The translations under genes and the position numbers were made by a program. A DNA stretch of 64,000 nt from UBA11612 sp963662375 (GTDB taxonomy: Bacteria; Pseudomonadota; Alphaproteobacteria; Rhodospirillales; Rhodospirillaceae): positions 1 to 64,000 of the forward strand of contig CAXXRP010000003.1 of the NCBI GenBank assembly GCA_963662375.2. Reading direction: 5' to 3'. The notes under the pieces were generated by a model, which was not told where the DNA came from, made no database searches, and saw nothing but the letters and a program-made list of their open reading frames with translations. Every line of letters begins with the position of its first letter. The stretch's first letter is position 1. Shown here piece by piece: positions 37,262 through 46,448 of the stretch.

Positions 37262-37995
37262 TGCACCATACCGTCCACATACTCGCTAATGCTGTGCTTC
37301 ACGGTTTCATGCTCAAAGGGCATTCCCCGATAGCCTTTGTGGTCATCTGTATAAACCGTCGCGCCATTGGCGGCATGATCTTTCACGAACCCCTGTAACG
37401 TCTCGGCGTCCGTTCCGTCTACCACGGCGGCGCTGACAGTGTTCGTGGCCCGGTCTTTGGCTCCAACCACCACGGCCTTACCAACTGTCCCACGGCCAGC
37501 ACGGAGTTTTCTGTTGGTGTGTTTGTTGCGCTCTTTGCCCCCGAAATATGTCTCATCTACTTCTACTGGGCCAGCAAAAGGGCCGACCTCGATCTCAAAC
37601 GCCTTGCGGAGCCGGTGCAGCATAAACCATGCGGCTTTCTGGCCGATGCCAAGCTCTCGGTGCAGCCGCATGGATGAGACCCCCTTGATGTTCGTCGTGA
37701 ACAGATAAATCCCGATGGCCCAAACGCGATACTTGAGGTTCGATCCCTCCATGACCGTGCCGGTCTTGACTGAAAACATTGGCTTGCCATCGCAGTCACG
37801 GCAACGGTGGGTCTGGGAAGGATGTTTGATCCAGCTTTGCACGTTGAATGAACCACAGTGCGGGCAGTGTGCCCCTTTGGGCCAGCGTTGTTCGGCAATC
37901 CAATGTTTGGCTGACTCTTCGTCGCCGAACATATCGGCGATCTCTAGGAGCGTTAGGCCCTTACGATGGGATTTGCCGGGCGCCTTGCCTGTCAT
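37262..37995 (-). pseudogene. IS1595-family (ISXO2-like) transposase truncated by IS21
   Basis: Minus-strand gene starting at 37995. The zinc-binding N-terminus (CPHCGS ... CRDCDGKPMFS) and most of the catalytic domain (VDETYFGGKERNKH; YTDDHKGY) are present through GMVHV, about 246 residues. At that point the IS21 right end interrupts it, and the frame continues for 40 meaningless codons into IS21. The final conserved block (the family's NGIESFW with the last acidic residue) is missing, and no remnant of it lies beyond the left end of IS21. The protein is inactive. Confidence 0.85.
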
Positions 37996-38736
37996 AACTT
38001 CCTCCGTTCTTGTTACTAAAAGGTATCAAAGAGCGGTGGATTCGTCAAACAAAAATGTTACTATTCGGTATAATTCCCTTAATTTAACTACCCCAAATAT
38101 GCGGGGAAATATTTTCAGAATCTGCTCATTCTACCACTTCAGGCGGTATTATTGCAGCGCCTGCTGGATTTTGAGCCTGCTACCTGGGAGTCAACTTGGC
38201 GGCGAAAAAAGCCTTTTTGGGCGTTTAGCCGGGACATTCTTGGAGAACAGTTACTCAAAACCCCTACGGAATACACTAATATTTCGCGATTTTGCACCGC
38301 ACAATTTCCAATGAAAGATTATGTATGCCGCAAAAGCCAGTTGGCTTACGGCTCCCCGAAAGACTATGTTTAGGAGGCGCGATGAGGGTTGTTCGCGGCC
38401 TAGTCGTAGGGGGGCCTAATGGCTCGGGGTGAGGCACTTTTTCACGAGCCACCTAGGTTGTTGTCTATTTCAGTCACATCCGGCTCCTGATAGCGCTGCC
38501 AAGGACGAGGGTGCTATATATATGTCCACAGGTCGATAGCCACTTCGCGTCGGCTGCGTTCATGTCGGTCCTGAGCGAATTAGGGGCGGCCGGTAATATT
38601 TAGGACGCGAGAAATCCTCTTCCTCGGTTGGAAGGCGCCGCAAAGTTACCGAGTGGCTACAGCGAGACTTATGAATTTTCGCGGAATTATCGCTTAATGG
38701 GGTAAGTGCAGATTTAATTCGCTTAGGGAGAGATCG
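37996..38736. other. Non-coding region right of the IS1595 fragment
   Basis: The start is the upstream end of the IS1595 element; its outer end is probably within 38010-38090 (GTTACTAAAAGGTATC region), but I could not fix the inverted repeat. Beyond that no gene is recognised. The last 30 bases hold AGGGAG, the ribosome site of the next gene. Confidence 0.4.
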
Positions 38737-39705
38737 ATGAAATTTCACCAACTTGTCGTTGCGGTTTTTGCACTGTCGATGGTTTGGTCCGCGCAGGTCC
38801 AGAGTGAAACCCGCGTGACTTCGGCGGAAATTTCGGCGAACGGATTGACGGTCGAGGATTTTCCGCGGTGGACGGAAATTACACCCGGAATTTATGCGTA
38901 TGAGGATCTCCATTCACCAGATGGCGATGGCAACATTATCAATACAGTGAGCTTGATCATCACTACCGCTGATGGCGTGATTGTTGCAGACGGACAGCAA
39001 ACCGTGCCGCAAACCCAGCTAATGATCGACAACATCAAGAAAGTTACACCTCAACCGATCAAGTACGTTGTTGTTGCGTCCGACCACATAGACCACGTCG
39101 GCGGCAACGAGGCGTTCAAATCTTCTTATCCTGACGTCGTTTTCGTATCGTCGCCCTTCTCCCAGAGGGTTTTGGCAAATAACCCCCATCCGCCAACGGA
39201 AACGGTGTCGTCCAAGCGGACGATCACCATGGGAGGCACCGAAATCCAAATACTGAATATTGGTCGCGGGCACACCGGTGGAGACCTAGTTGTGTATATG
39301 CCGCAAAGCAAGGTGCTTTTTATGGGAGAGCTCTATCTTCGTAGCGTGTTTCCGGCAATGCGAAGCGGCAACCCTTCGGAATGGGTGCAGACGATCAAGA
39401 ACGCGCAAGGAATGGACGTTTCTTGGTACATACCGGGGCACGGTTTCATTGATGACGCCGCGACCATGGAGAAGGAACTCAACGACGCACGAATGGCACT
39501 CGAGCATGTCATTGCCGAGGTCAAACGCCTCTATGCTGCTGGAGCCACATGTGAAATGGCGATGCAAGAGGCTGCGGATCAGGCGACTTGTGAAGCTGTG
39601 CAGCAAGCGGACTGGGGGCCCTACGCCGATTGGGCGATGCGCGGTTCGCTGGAGCCCTTCGCTGTGGTGAAGGTCTATCGGGAGATTGAAGGATCGCTTC
39701 CTTAG
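38737..39705 (+). CDS. Secreted metallo-beta-lactamase-fold hydrolase with altered zinc ligands
   Basis: 322 residues, start ATG 38737, signal peptide ending near VQSET. MBL-fold core: VVASDHIDHVGGNEAF, GRGHTGGDLVVYMP, VLFMGELY and WYIPGHGF. In the HxHxDH motif the first His is Ser (SDHIDH), which would remove one zinc-1 ligand, and the usual Asp after FxG is Glu (MGEL). The His of GHTGG and of PGHG are kept. It may be a mononuclear zinc enzyme or have a shifted metal site (inference). It precedes a run of exported proteins on the same strand, with 51 bases to the next. Confidence 0.82.
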   Translation: MKFHQLVVAVFALSMVWSAQVQSETRVTSAEISANGLTVEDFPRWTEITPGIYAYEDLHSPDGDGNIINTVSLIITTADGVIVADGQQTVPQTQLMIDNIKKVTPQPIKYVVVASDHIDHVGGNEAFKSSYPDVVFVSSPFSQRVLANNPHPPTETVSSKRTITMGGTEIQILNIGRGHTGGDLVVYMPQSKVLFMGELYLRSVFPAMRSGNPSEWVQTIKNAQGMDVSWYIPGHGFIDDAATMEKELNDARMALEHVIAEVKRLYAAGATCEMAMQEAADQATCEAVQQADWGPYADWAMRGSLEPFAVVKVYREIEGSLP

Positions 39706-39756
39706 GCCGGCCGCGTATATAATTTAGATCATTCTATGGAATGAGGAGACTTTACA

Positions 39757-40914
39757 GTGTTCATGCAAAACGAGACGAACGTGCAACTTAAACTTCTCGA
39801 TCTGCGGTGGCTCAGGCACCCTATTTTAGCGGTTGGCGCCGCGGCGTTGATGGTGTCTCCGGCAGACGCGCTGGAAACGAGAAGTTACGTCGTCGAATGG
39901 TTTAGTCAGTCCAGTTATTCTCAGGACGGTGACTGCCCCGGCGGCATAAACCCGCCTACGCGGATCCAATACTATGAAAGCTTTGCCTTGCTGGGGAAGG
40001 ACCCTGACGAAGTTAACGAGCTGATGGAGATATATGCCGAGGGCGGCGAGCACGCGAGAGCGAACGTGACAAACCAAATGCGAATGCGCGGGCGTATCGG
40101 CGAGGAGCCCGTAAACGGGTTTGTTCATCCGTGGACGGTTGCCGATCCCGAATTGACATCTGTGGTGGGCGATTATGCATTCGGTTTTGACCTCGATGGC
40201 AAGGTGACGGAAAATTCCTTCATTGATCCCCAAACGCAAGAGTCTGGGATCGACAATCAACTGTTTCGTGCAATGGGATGTATCGAACAATTTCGCGGCA
40301 CTTTTGACTACCGGCCGACATTTTGGGCCTTCATATGGGGTTCGATGAAGGAAACAACACCTGCGTGGCTAATATCGGTAAGTGGTGAGGATCTGAACGA
40401 AGATGGCCCGGTAACCATTACGTTCGACCGTGCCATGGAACACTTAATCTTCGGCCCGACCGGTGCTGTAGTGCCCGATATGACTTATAGGGCGGATCCG
40501 GACCCCAGGTCGCACCACCTATTTGATGGCCAAATTGAAGGCGGTGTGCTCTCCATCACCAAGTCCGGCGAGCTGCGAATGATTCTCGATACGTTATCAT
40601 TTCCGGAATTCGCCCTGTCAAATACTCATCTGCGTATGGCGATTACCGCTGAAGGCCTCAATGGAATCGTAGGCGGCTATCAGCCAGTTTGGGATTACTA
40701 TTTTGGGATTGCGAATGGAGGCTTGGCTTACGAAAACATGATCATCAATGACGCAGCCGGCATTTACTACTTGCTGCGCCAGAATGCTGACGGAAATCCG
40801 GATCCAGAGACTGGTGAGTACGCATCCATTTCGTCGGCATATCGCATTGATGCTGTTCCTGCTTTTGTTGTGCCGCCGGAGAATCCGGTATATCACGATG
40901 TTTCAAGTCGGTAA
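39757..40914 (+). CDS. Exported protein of unknown function, first member of DUF1592/DUF1552 cluster
   Basis: 385 residues from GTG 39757 (AGGAG 8 bases upstream); an ATG at 39763 is the alternative. Has a hydrophobic export segment (HPILAVGAAALMVSPADALE) near residues 20-40. I recognise no family. The mature part contains two regular parts: an N-terminal stretch with two Cys (DGDCPGG; MGCIEQF) and WAFIWGSMKETTPAWLISVSGEDLNEDGPVTITFD, followed by SITKSGELRMILDTL and GGYQPVWDYYFGIANGG. It lies 15 bases before the DUF1592-type gene and is probably co-transcribed, so it may be a partner of that system. Confidence 0.6.
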   Translation: MFMQNETNVQLKLLDLRWLRHPILAVGAAALMVSPADALETRSYVVEWFSQSSYSQDGDCPGGINPPTRIQYYESFALLGKDPDEVNELMEIYAEGGEHARANVTNQMRMRGRIGEEPVNGFVHPWTVADPELTSVVGDYAFGFDLDGKVTENSFIDPQTQESGIDNQLFRAMGCIEQFRGTFDYRPTFWAFIWGSMKETTPAWLISVSGEDLNEDGPVTITFDRAMEHLIFGPTGAVVPDMTYRADPDPRSHHLFDGQIEGGVLSITKSGELRMILDTLSFPEFALSNTHLRMAITAEGLNGIVGGYQPVWDYYFGIANGGLAYENMIINDAAGIYYLLRQNADGNPDPETGEYASISSAYRIDAVPAFVVPPENPVYHDVSSR

Positions 40915-40929
40915 GTTTAGGTGGTGGCG

Positions 40930-42669
40930 ATGGGAACCCAATTGATGGCTAGCAAAAAACTTCGTCAGAACGTGTCACACGTTCCTGGCGGGCTTTGCTT
41001 AGTGGTTTGTCTCAGCGTGGCTGGGTCCTTGCTGGCTTTGGCAAACAATGCGGGTGGCACCAGGGGGCTGTCCGAGGAGACTTTCACGCGTCGGCTTACA
41101 CCGGAGCAATATAAGACCATCATCGCCGATGTGTTCGGGCGCGATATTAAGATTGGCGGGCGCTTCGATCCCGGTGCGCGGGTCGACGGGCTTTTGGAGG
41201 TGGGCGCGGGGCAAGTCAGCGTATCACCTGCGGGAATGGAGCAGTACGATTCAATGGCCCGGTCCATCGCCGATCAAGTTGCGGACGAGAGGCACCGTGA
41301 CATCTTAATTCATTGTAAGCCTAAATCTGTTCGTGAACCCGGCAATGCGTGTGCCCAACAGTTTTTAGGCGAGGTGGGGCAGCTGCTTTACCGTCGCCCG
41401 CTCACAGCCGCAGAACTTAAGCTCCAGGTGGCCGCGGCAAACGAAGCCACGAATATAGAGCAAGACTTTTACACAGGCTTGGCGCTGTCTCTTGCGGGCA
41501 TGTTGTCTCAACCCCAGTTTCTATTCAGGCAGGAAACCTTGGAACCCGATCCGACCCGATCTGGTGAATTTCGTCTTGATGCCTATTCAAGAGCATCTAG
41601 ACTTAGCTTTTTCCTTTGGAATTCGGGCCCTGATCGCAAGTTACTAACGGCGGCTGCAAATGGCGGCTTGGACACGCAGAATGGTTTGTCTCGCCAGGTG
41701 GAAAGAATGGCTGCATCACCGCGGCTGGAAGCGAGTGTGCGCGCCTTTTTTTCCGATATGTTTCAATTCAATAAGTTTGAATCCCTGATTAAGGATACGG
41801 AGATATATCCGAAGTATAGTTCGCGGGTGGCTCAAGATGCTCGGGAGCAAACACTGAAAACCGTCGTCGACGTGCTGTTGACGCGGCGGGGTGATTATCG
41901 GGACATCTTCACGACCAAGAAGACGTTTTTGACTAAGGCTCTCGCGTCGGTTTATCAAGTCCCGTTTTCCATGCCGGTGCCAAACGGGTCACCGGACGCA
42001 TGGCGGCCGTACAACTTTGCACCCCAAGACCCTAGAGCAGGCATACTGACGCAGGTAGCCTTTGTATCTTTGCATTCCCATCCGGGACGTAGTTCGCCGA
42101 CGTTGAGGGGCAAGGCGCTGCGCGAGGTCATGCTGTGCCAGAAAGTTCCGTCCCCCCCTGGAGACGTTGACTTCACCCTTTTGCAAAATACTTCAAATCA
42201 GGAATACAAAACTGTGCGTGCGCGTTTGACCGCTCATTCCACGCAACCGGTGTGTGCCGGATGCCATAAGATAACCGATCCAATCGGCCTCGCCTTAGAG
42301 AACTTTAACGGCGCGGGTGGATGGCAAACACTTGAGAACGGAGCGAAAATAGACGTCTCGGGGGCGCTTGACGGCGTCGAATTAGACGGCGGCACAGGGC
42401 TTGGGCAGGCGGTTCATGACAATTCAGCTGCGACATCCTGTCTGGTGAACAGGCTCGCCGCCTACGCGCTTGGCCGGACGCCTAAGAAGCGCGAAGCCTC
42501 CTGGGTCGGTAGCCTTGGGCAGGTGTTCGCCGATAACGGCTATATTTTACCTGTGCTCATGCAGAAAATAGCGAATAGTCCTGAACTTTACCGCGCTGCG
42601 ACGTCAGAATTGGAAGACGTGACGATGATGGTGGCGCCGGAGCAACCCCGAAAGGAGGGTGAAAAATGA
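40930..42669 (+). CDS. DUF1592/DUF1588/DUF1585-domain exported protein with a CxxCH haem motif
   Basis: About 579 residues from ATG 40930 (AGGTGG just upstream; a GTG at 40921 is in frame). A membrane/signal segment (LCLVVCLSVAGSLLALA) is near residues 25-40. Domains in order: a DUF1587/DUF1595-like region (RLTPEQYKTIIADVF; LLYRRPLTAAEL), DUF1592 (RASRLSFFLWNSGPD), DUF1588 (RAGILTQVAF; RGKALREVML) with CAGCH, a c-type haem motif, and DUF1585 (SCLVNRLAAYALGR). Such proteins occur with DUF1552 partners in several phyla; their function is unknown but a periplasmic redox role is plausible. The stop overlaps the DUF1552 gene (ATGA at 42666). Confidence 0.85.
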   Translation: MGTQLMASKKLRQNVSHVPGGLCLVVCLSVAGSLLALANNAGGTRGLSEETFTRRLTPEQYKTIIADVFGRDIKIGGRFDPGARVDGLLEVGAGQVSVSPAGMEQYDSMARSIADQVADERHRDILIHCKPKSVREPGNACAQQFLGEVGQLLYRRPLTAAELKLQVAAANEATNIEQDFYTGLALSLAGMLSQPQFLFRQETLEPDPTRSGEFRLDAYSRASRLSFFLWNSGPDRKLLTAAANGGLDTQNGLSRQVERMAASPRLEASVRAFFSDMFQFNKFESLIKDTEIYPKYSSRVAQDAREQTLKTVVDVLLTRRGDYRDIFTTKKTFLTKALASVYQVPFSMPVPNGSPDAWRPYNFAPQDPRAGILTQVAFVSLHSHPGRSSPTLRGKALREVMLCQKVPSPPGDVDFTLLQNTSNQEYKTVRARLTAHSTQPVCAGCHKITDPIGLALENFNGAGGWQTLENGAKIDVSGALDGVELDGGTGLGQAVHDNSAATSCLVNRLAAYALGRTPKKREASWVGSLGQVFADNGYILPVLMQKIANSPELYRAATSELEDVTMMVAPEQPRKEGEK

Positions 42670-43988
42670 ACCCATTCAATCGCAGAACCGTTCTTCGTGG
42701 CATGCTGGGTGGCACGGCCGTTACGGTCGGCTTGCCGCTGCTCGATTGTTTTCTGAACACCAACGGAGACGCACTCGCCGCAACTGGCGCTCCTTTACCG
42801 CCGATATTCGGAACTTGGTTCCAGCACCTGGGGCTCAATCCTGGCATGTGGGTGCCTGAAACCGTTGGGCCCAACTACAAAAACAACATTCAGCTCGAAG
42901 TGCTGAATCCTTTTATTGATCGTTTGAATATTTATAGCGGTCTGAAATATTTCATTGAAGGTAAGCCACTGGAGACCCATACGACAGGCTCGCAAATCGC
43001 CACGACTGGTGAGATTCCGTTTGGAACTAAAGGGGGGCCAAGCATCGACAGTAGTATAGCGAGCGTTATAGGCCGCAGAACTCGGTTTCGCTCCCTGGAG
43101 GTAACCTTTGGCGGAACGCGTAAAACCTACAGTCAGCAAAGCGGCACGTCGCGCAATCCCTCAGAGCCATCTCCGATGGCGTTGTACAAGCGCGTATTTG
43201 GCCCAGATTTTAAGGACCCGAACGCGGAGGAATTTACACCTGATCCGCATACCATGGCGCGGCAAAGCGTTCTTTCCGCCGTAACCGATCACATAAAAGG
43301 AGTCATTAACCGGGTCGGTGCAAACGATAGGGCCCGTCTTGATGAGTATTTCACCTCGATCCGCCAAATTGAGCAGCAACTTGTGCTCGAGTTGGAAAGA
43401 CCAGCGCCTCTTGAGGCGTGTAGCATACCGGGTCAGCCGGCAGAAGCCCCGCCCGGGACGATTCTTGAAGATGCGGCGACCAACTGTAAACTATTCGCAG
43501 GCCTCCTTTCTTACGCTGCAGCTTGCGGGCAGACCCAGGTCTTCAATGTGTACGTGGATTCCATGCAGATGAGAGAGGCGGGCAGCTCCTACATTTGGCA
43601 CGCAGCCACGCATGAGGAATCCATCGATGAAGAACTTGGTTATCAGAAGGGCGTATTCGCATTCAACACCTGGGGGAACATGATTTTTGCAGAATTTCTG
43701 CAGACTCTAGATGGCGTTCGTGAAGGATCGGGCACTGTGCTCGATCGTACACTAATTCTATGGCTCACAGATCATTCCGATGCGCGCGTTCATGGTTTGG
43801 AAAAAGTCCCGGTTATGACTGTTGGCAGCGGTGGCGGCCGCATTAAGACTGGCATACATGTCTCCGCACCTGGCGATCCGGTCACGCGCGTCGGACTTAC
43901 TGTCCAACAAGCTCTTGGCGTACCGATTAACCACTGGGGTGTGGACTCAAATGGTACGTCGAACACAATTACTGACGTCATGGTTTGA
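42666..43988 (+). CDS. DUF1552-domain Tat-exported protein
   Basis: 440 residues with a twin-arginine signal (NRRTVLRGMLGGTAVTVG). The body is a DUF1552 domain: FGTWFQHLGLNPGMWVPE, LNIYSGLKYFIEGK, YIWHAATHEE and the ending GVPINHWGVDSN. The fold is related to sulfatase/DUF1501-type secreted proteins. It overlaps the upstream DUF1592-type gene by 4 bases, the usual pairing of these two families, so the products probably form a complex in the periplasm. The biochemical activity is unknown. Confidence 0.85.
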   Translation: MNPFNRRTVLRGMLGGTAVTVGLPLLDCFLNTNGDALAATGAPLPPIFGTWFQHLGLNPGMWVPETVGPNYKNNIQLEVLNPFIDRLNIYSGLKYFIEGKPLETHTTGSQIATTGEIPFGTKGGPSIDSSIASVIGRRTRFRSLEVTFGGTRKTYSQQSGTSRNPSEPSPMALYKRVFGPDFKDPNAEEFTPDPHTMARQSVLSAVTDHIKGVINRVGANDRARLDEYFTSIRQIEQQLVLELERPAPLEACSIPGQPAEAPPGTILEDAATNCKLFAGLLSYAAACGQTQVFNVYVDSMQMREAGSSYIWHAATHEESIDEELGYQKGVFAFNTWGNMIFAEFLQTLDGVREGSGTVLDRTLILWLTDHSDARVHGLEKVPVMTVGSGGGRIKTGIHVSAPGDPVTRVGLTVQQALGVPINHWGVDSNGTSNTITDVMV

Positions 43989-44003
43989 TCCCGGGGGAGA
44001 GCG

Positions 44004-45377
44004 ATGAACATTAATCAAACACGGGAAATAATATTGGTCTTTTCAGTTCTGGCGCTCCTGGCCGTAGGATACGCTGCGGTTGGTCCGCAGACATATGCGA
44101 AAAGCGGTTTAGTTACGCCTCTGTCGACGCCTGCCGGCATTACGCTTCAGCCGTTGGATAAGTTCGCGGGTTATGGGCTCGATAAAGAAACGGCAGCGCT
44201 CAACGGCCATGACAGGATCGCCTATGCTGATGCCAGTGGCATGACCTTGTACACTTACAAAGAAGATTCGCTTGGCGGCAAGTCAGCATGTGTTGACGAA
44301 TGCGCTGAAACTTGGCGGCCGGCTTTGGTGATGGAGGGAGCAGGGCCGGTGGGTGATTGGTCGGTTATTACTCGGGAGGATGGTACGCGCCAATGGGCGC
44401 TCGCAGATAAACCATTGTACACCTACGTAAAAGATGTCGACATCGGTTCTGTTGGTGGAAATAGCCCAAAACGTTATGGTCGAGGTCCGAAGATTGGAGA
44501 AAGGGGTGCGCAGTTAGCCCCCATCGCCGAGGATGTCCCTTTGCCTGAAAAGTGGGATGCCGCGCTGCAACATCCGGCCTCTACTGATGGGGTGCCCCCC
44601 GATCTCTCTATTCGGGAGATTCAGGATGCCGAGGGCCTGGTCCTGGTCAGCAGCTCTGATCGAACCCTGTATGTGTTTGATGGCGATCCCAATAAAGATA
44701 GGGAAGCTTGTGGTATTCCGTGCCCCTGGACCGTAGTCGCCGCGCCGCAGTTAGCTGCTGCAGTGGGGGATTTTGCTCCATTCGCGCGCGACGATGGGAT
44801 CCAGCAATGGACCTATAAAGACTTGGGCCTTTATGCCTTTGCGGGCGACCTCTCCCGCGACGACGCCAATGGCGATGGGATTTTCCGGGACTGGCAAGTA
44901 GCGCACGTAATGCGGAATTTTAGGCCTGAGAATGTGTCGCTTCAGCATGCGCATAGGCTTGGAAAGATTCTTGCTACCGCAAAAGGACAGACGCTGTATC
45001 GCCGCGACTCATATCTATTCCAGTCCGGAAGTGGTCACGGCCAACGTCGCGGCGTCCTAATCAGGCCCGCTGTTGGTCGAGATATCGGAACCGAACCACG
45101 ATGCCGCGAAGAATGCGACATGTGGCGGCCATTCCTTGCGGCCGATGACGCCGTTCCGCAGGGTTTTTGGGACGTGTACACGCGCGCCGACGGCTCTAAG
45201 CAATGGGCCTATCAGGGTTATGCCCTGTGGACCTACGACGGAGATCAAAAGCCGGGCGATATAAATGCAGACGATAACTGGCAGATCAAGTGGGATATCA
45301 CGTCTGATAGTGTCGTTGATATCGGGACGCCTTATGACGGCGTTGCTGCGTTGTATTGGGCTGCCACATTTCCCTAG
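44004..45377 (+). CDS. Exported protein with PF03640-type repeats
   Basis: 457 residues, start ATG 44004 after GGGGGAGAGCG. N-terminal export/anchor helix (IILVFSVLALLAVGYAAVG). Three or four copies of the secreted repeat of unknown function (PF03640/COG4315): YADASGMTLYTYKEDS with CVDECAETW and QWALADKPLYTYVKD; SSSDRTLYVFDGD with CGIPCPW and QQWTYKDLGLYAF; and a third with CREECDMWRPF and KQWAYQGYALWTYDGD. Each repeat has a Cys pair and aromatic residues. Homologues are linked to redox or metal-related envelope functions. It follows the DUF1552 gene by 15 bases. Confidence 0.75.
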   Translation: MNINQTREIILVFSVLALLAVGYAAVGPQTYAKSGLVTPLSTPAGITLQPLDKFAGYGLDKETAALNGHDRIAYADASGMTLYTYKEDSLGGKSACVDECAETWRPALVMEGAGPVGDWSVITREDGTRQWALADKPLYTYVKDVDIGSVGGNSPKRYGRGPKIGERGAQLAPIAEDVPLPEKWDAALQHPASTDGVPPDLSIREIQDAEGLVLVSSSDRTLYVFDGDPNKDREACGIPCPWTVVAAPQLAAAVGDFAPFARDDGIQQWTYKDLGLYAFAGDLSRDDANGDGIFRDWQVAHVMRNFRPENVSLQHAHRLGKILATAKGQTLYRRDSYLFQSGSGHGQRRGVLIRPAVGRDIGTEPRCREECDMWRPFLAADDAVPQGFWDVYTRADGSKQWAYQGYALWTYDGDQKPGDINADDNWQIKWDITSDSVVDIGTPYDGVAALYWAATFP

Positions 45378-45478
45378 ACACCCCGGATACAGGGCGCTGA
45401 CGGTGCTCTAACGTATTGCCGTTCCGAGGCGCGGCATTTCGGTAACATGATATTTTCGAGCAACGAAGGGGTCTCAAC

Positions 45479-46402
45479 ATGACAAAAAGTGTCAGAGTGG
45501 CGGCTGTGCTAACCGCATTCATTTTTGCCGGACTGTCGTATTCTCTCGCCCAAGAGCCCCATACGTTGGAGACCGTTGTGACCATCCCTTCAAATGGATT
45601 TAACGAAAATCTGTTTCAAACACCCGACGGGTCCATTTATGTCACGGGCGCCTTCGAAGGGAACCTGTGGAAGATAACGGCCGCTGGGCAGGTCGAGAAA
45701 TTTGCTACCTTTCCAGATCACGCAACGATTTTGGGTATTGTAGGGATAGGCGATGGTTTTGTGCTCGGAACCCATAGGCGGACATTTCAGACGTCGGCCG
45801 GAGTCGATTTTTCGGATGTGGGCTCCGAAGTTCTTATGCTCGACAAGAATGGTCAGATTACGGCCACGATTCCAGGCCAAAAGGGGAATGTTTTCAATGG
45901 AATGGCTTTAGATGGCCACGGGAAAGTACTGATCACTGATTCTTTAGGGGCGAGTATCTGGCAGTTTGATCCGGTAGCAGAAAAATTGTCTCTCTGGATA
46001 AAGAATGATGCCCTGGCGGCACCGTCCACCGATTCATTGGGGGCCAACGGGATCAAGGTGGTGAACGGTTGGGTTTATGTTGCGAACAAGAGTCAACTGG
46101 CGGTCCACCGCATCCAAATTGATGAGAATGGACGCGCAAAGGGCCGGTTTATACTTGTTGCTGATAACCTGCCTGGCGCCGACGATTTCGCAGTCGGTCC
46201 CGACGGGACAGTATACATGCCGCCAGCGGAACAGGGAGCGACGCTAACGCGAATTTCTCCGAGCGGCGAGGTCGATGCATTTCTTCAAAGCGCGCCATTT
46301 GGCGCTTCGGCCATGGTAAGCGCTGACGGCAATTGGTTGTACTGGGCGACCGGACGCGAGGATACGCAACAGCGATTGGTACGCGTCGCTATTCCTCCTT
46401 AG
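45479..46402 (+). CDS. SMP-30/gluconolactonase-like secreted beta-propeller
   Basis: 307 residues with a signal peptide (TAFIFAGLSYSLAQE). Beta-propeller repeats of the SMP-30/NHL type: FNENLFQTPDGSIYVTGAFE, VFNGMALDGHGKVLITDSLG, GANGIKVVNGWVYVANKS and ADDFAVGPDGTVYMPP. The Glu, Asn and Asp residues that bind divalent metal in gluconolactonases appear in these blades. The substrate is unknown. It is the last gene on this strand before convergent genes; 101 bases follow the PF03640 gene and a new ribosome site (GGGGTCTC) precedes it. Confidence 0.8.
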   Translation: MTKSVRVAAVLTAFIFAGLSYSLAQEPHTLETVVTIPSNGFNENLFQTPDGSIYVTGAFEGNLWKITAAGQVEKFATFPDHATILGIVGIGDGFVLGTHRRTFQTSAGVDFSDVGSEVLMLDKNGQITATIPGQKGNVFNGMALDGHGKVLITDSLGASIWQFDPVAEKLSLWIKNDALAAPSTDSLGANGIKVVNGWVYVANKSQLAVHRIQIDENGRAKGRFILVADNLPGADDFAVGPDGTVYMPPAEQGATLTRISPSGEVDAFLQSAPFGASAMVSADGNWLYWATGREDTQQRLVRVAIPP

Positions 46403-46448
46403 GCCGAATGCCGTAGGAAGACATCCCAATCCGCTATCCGCTAAACGG

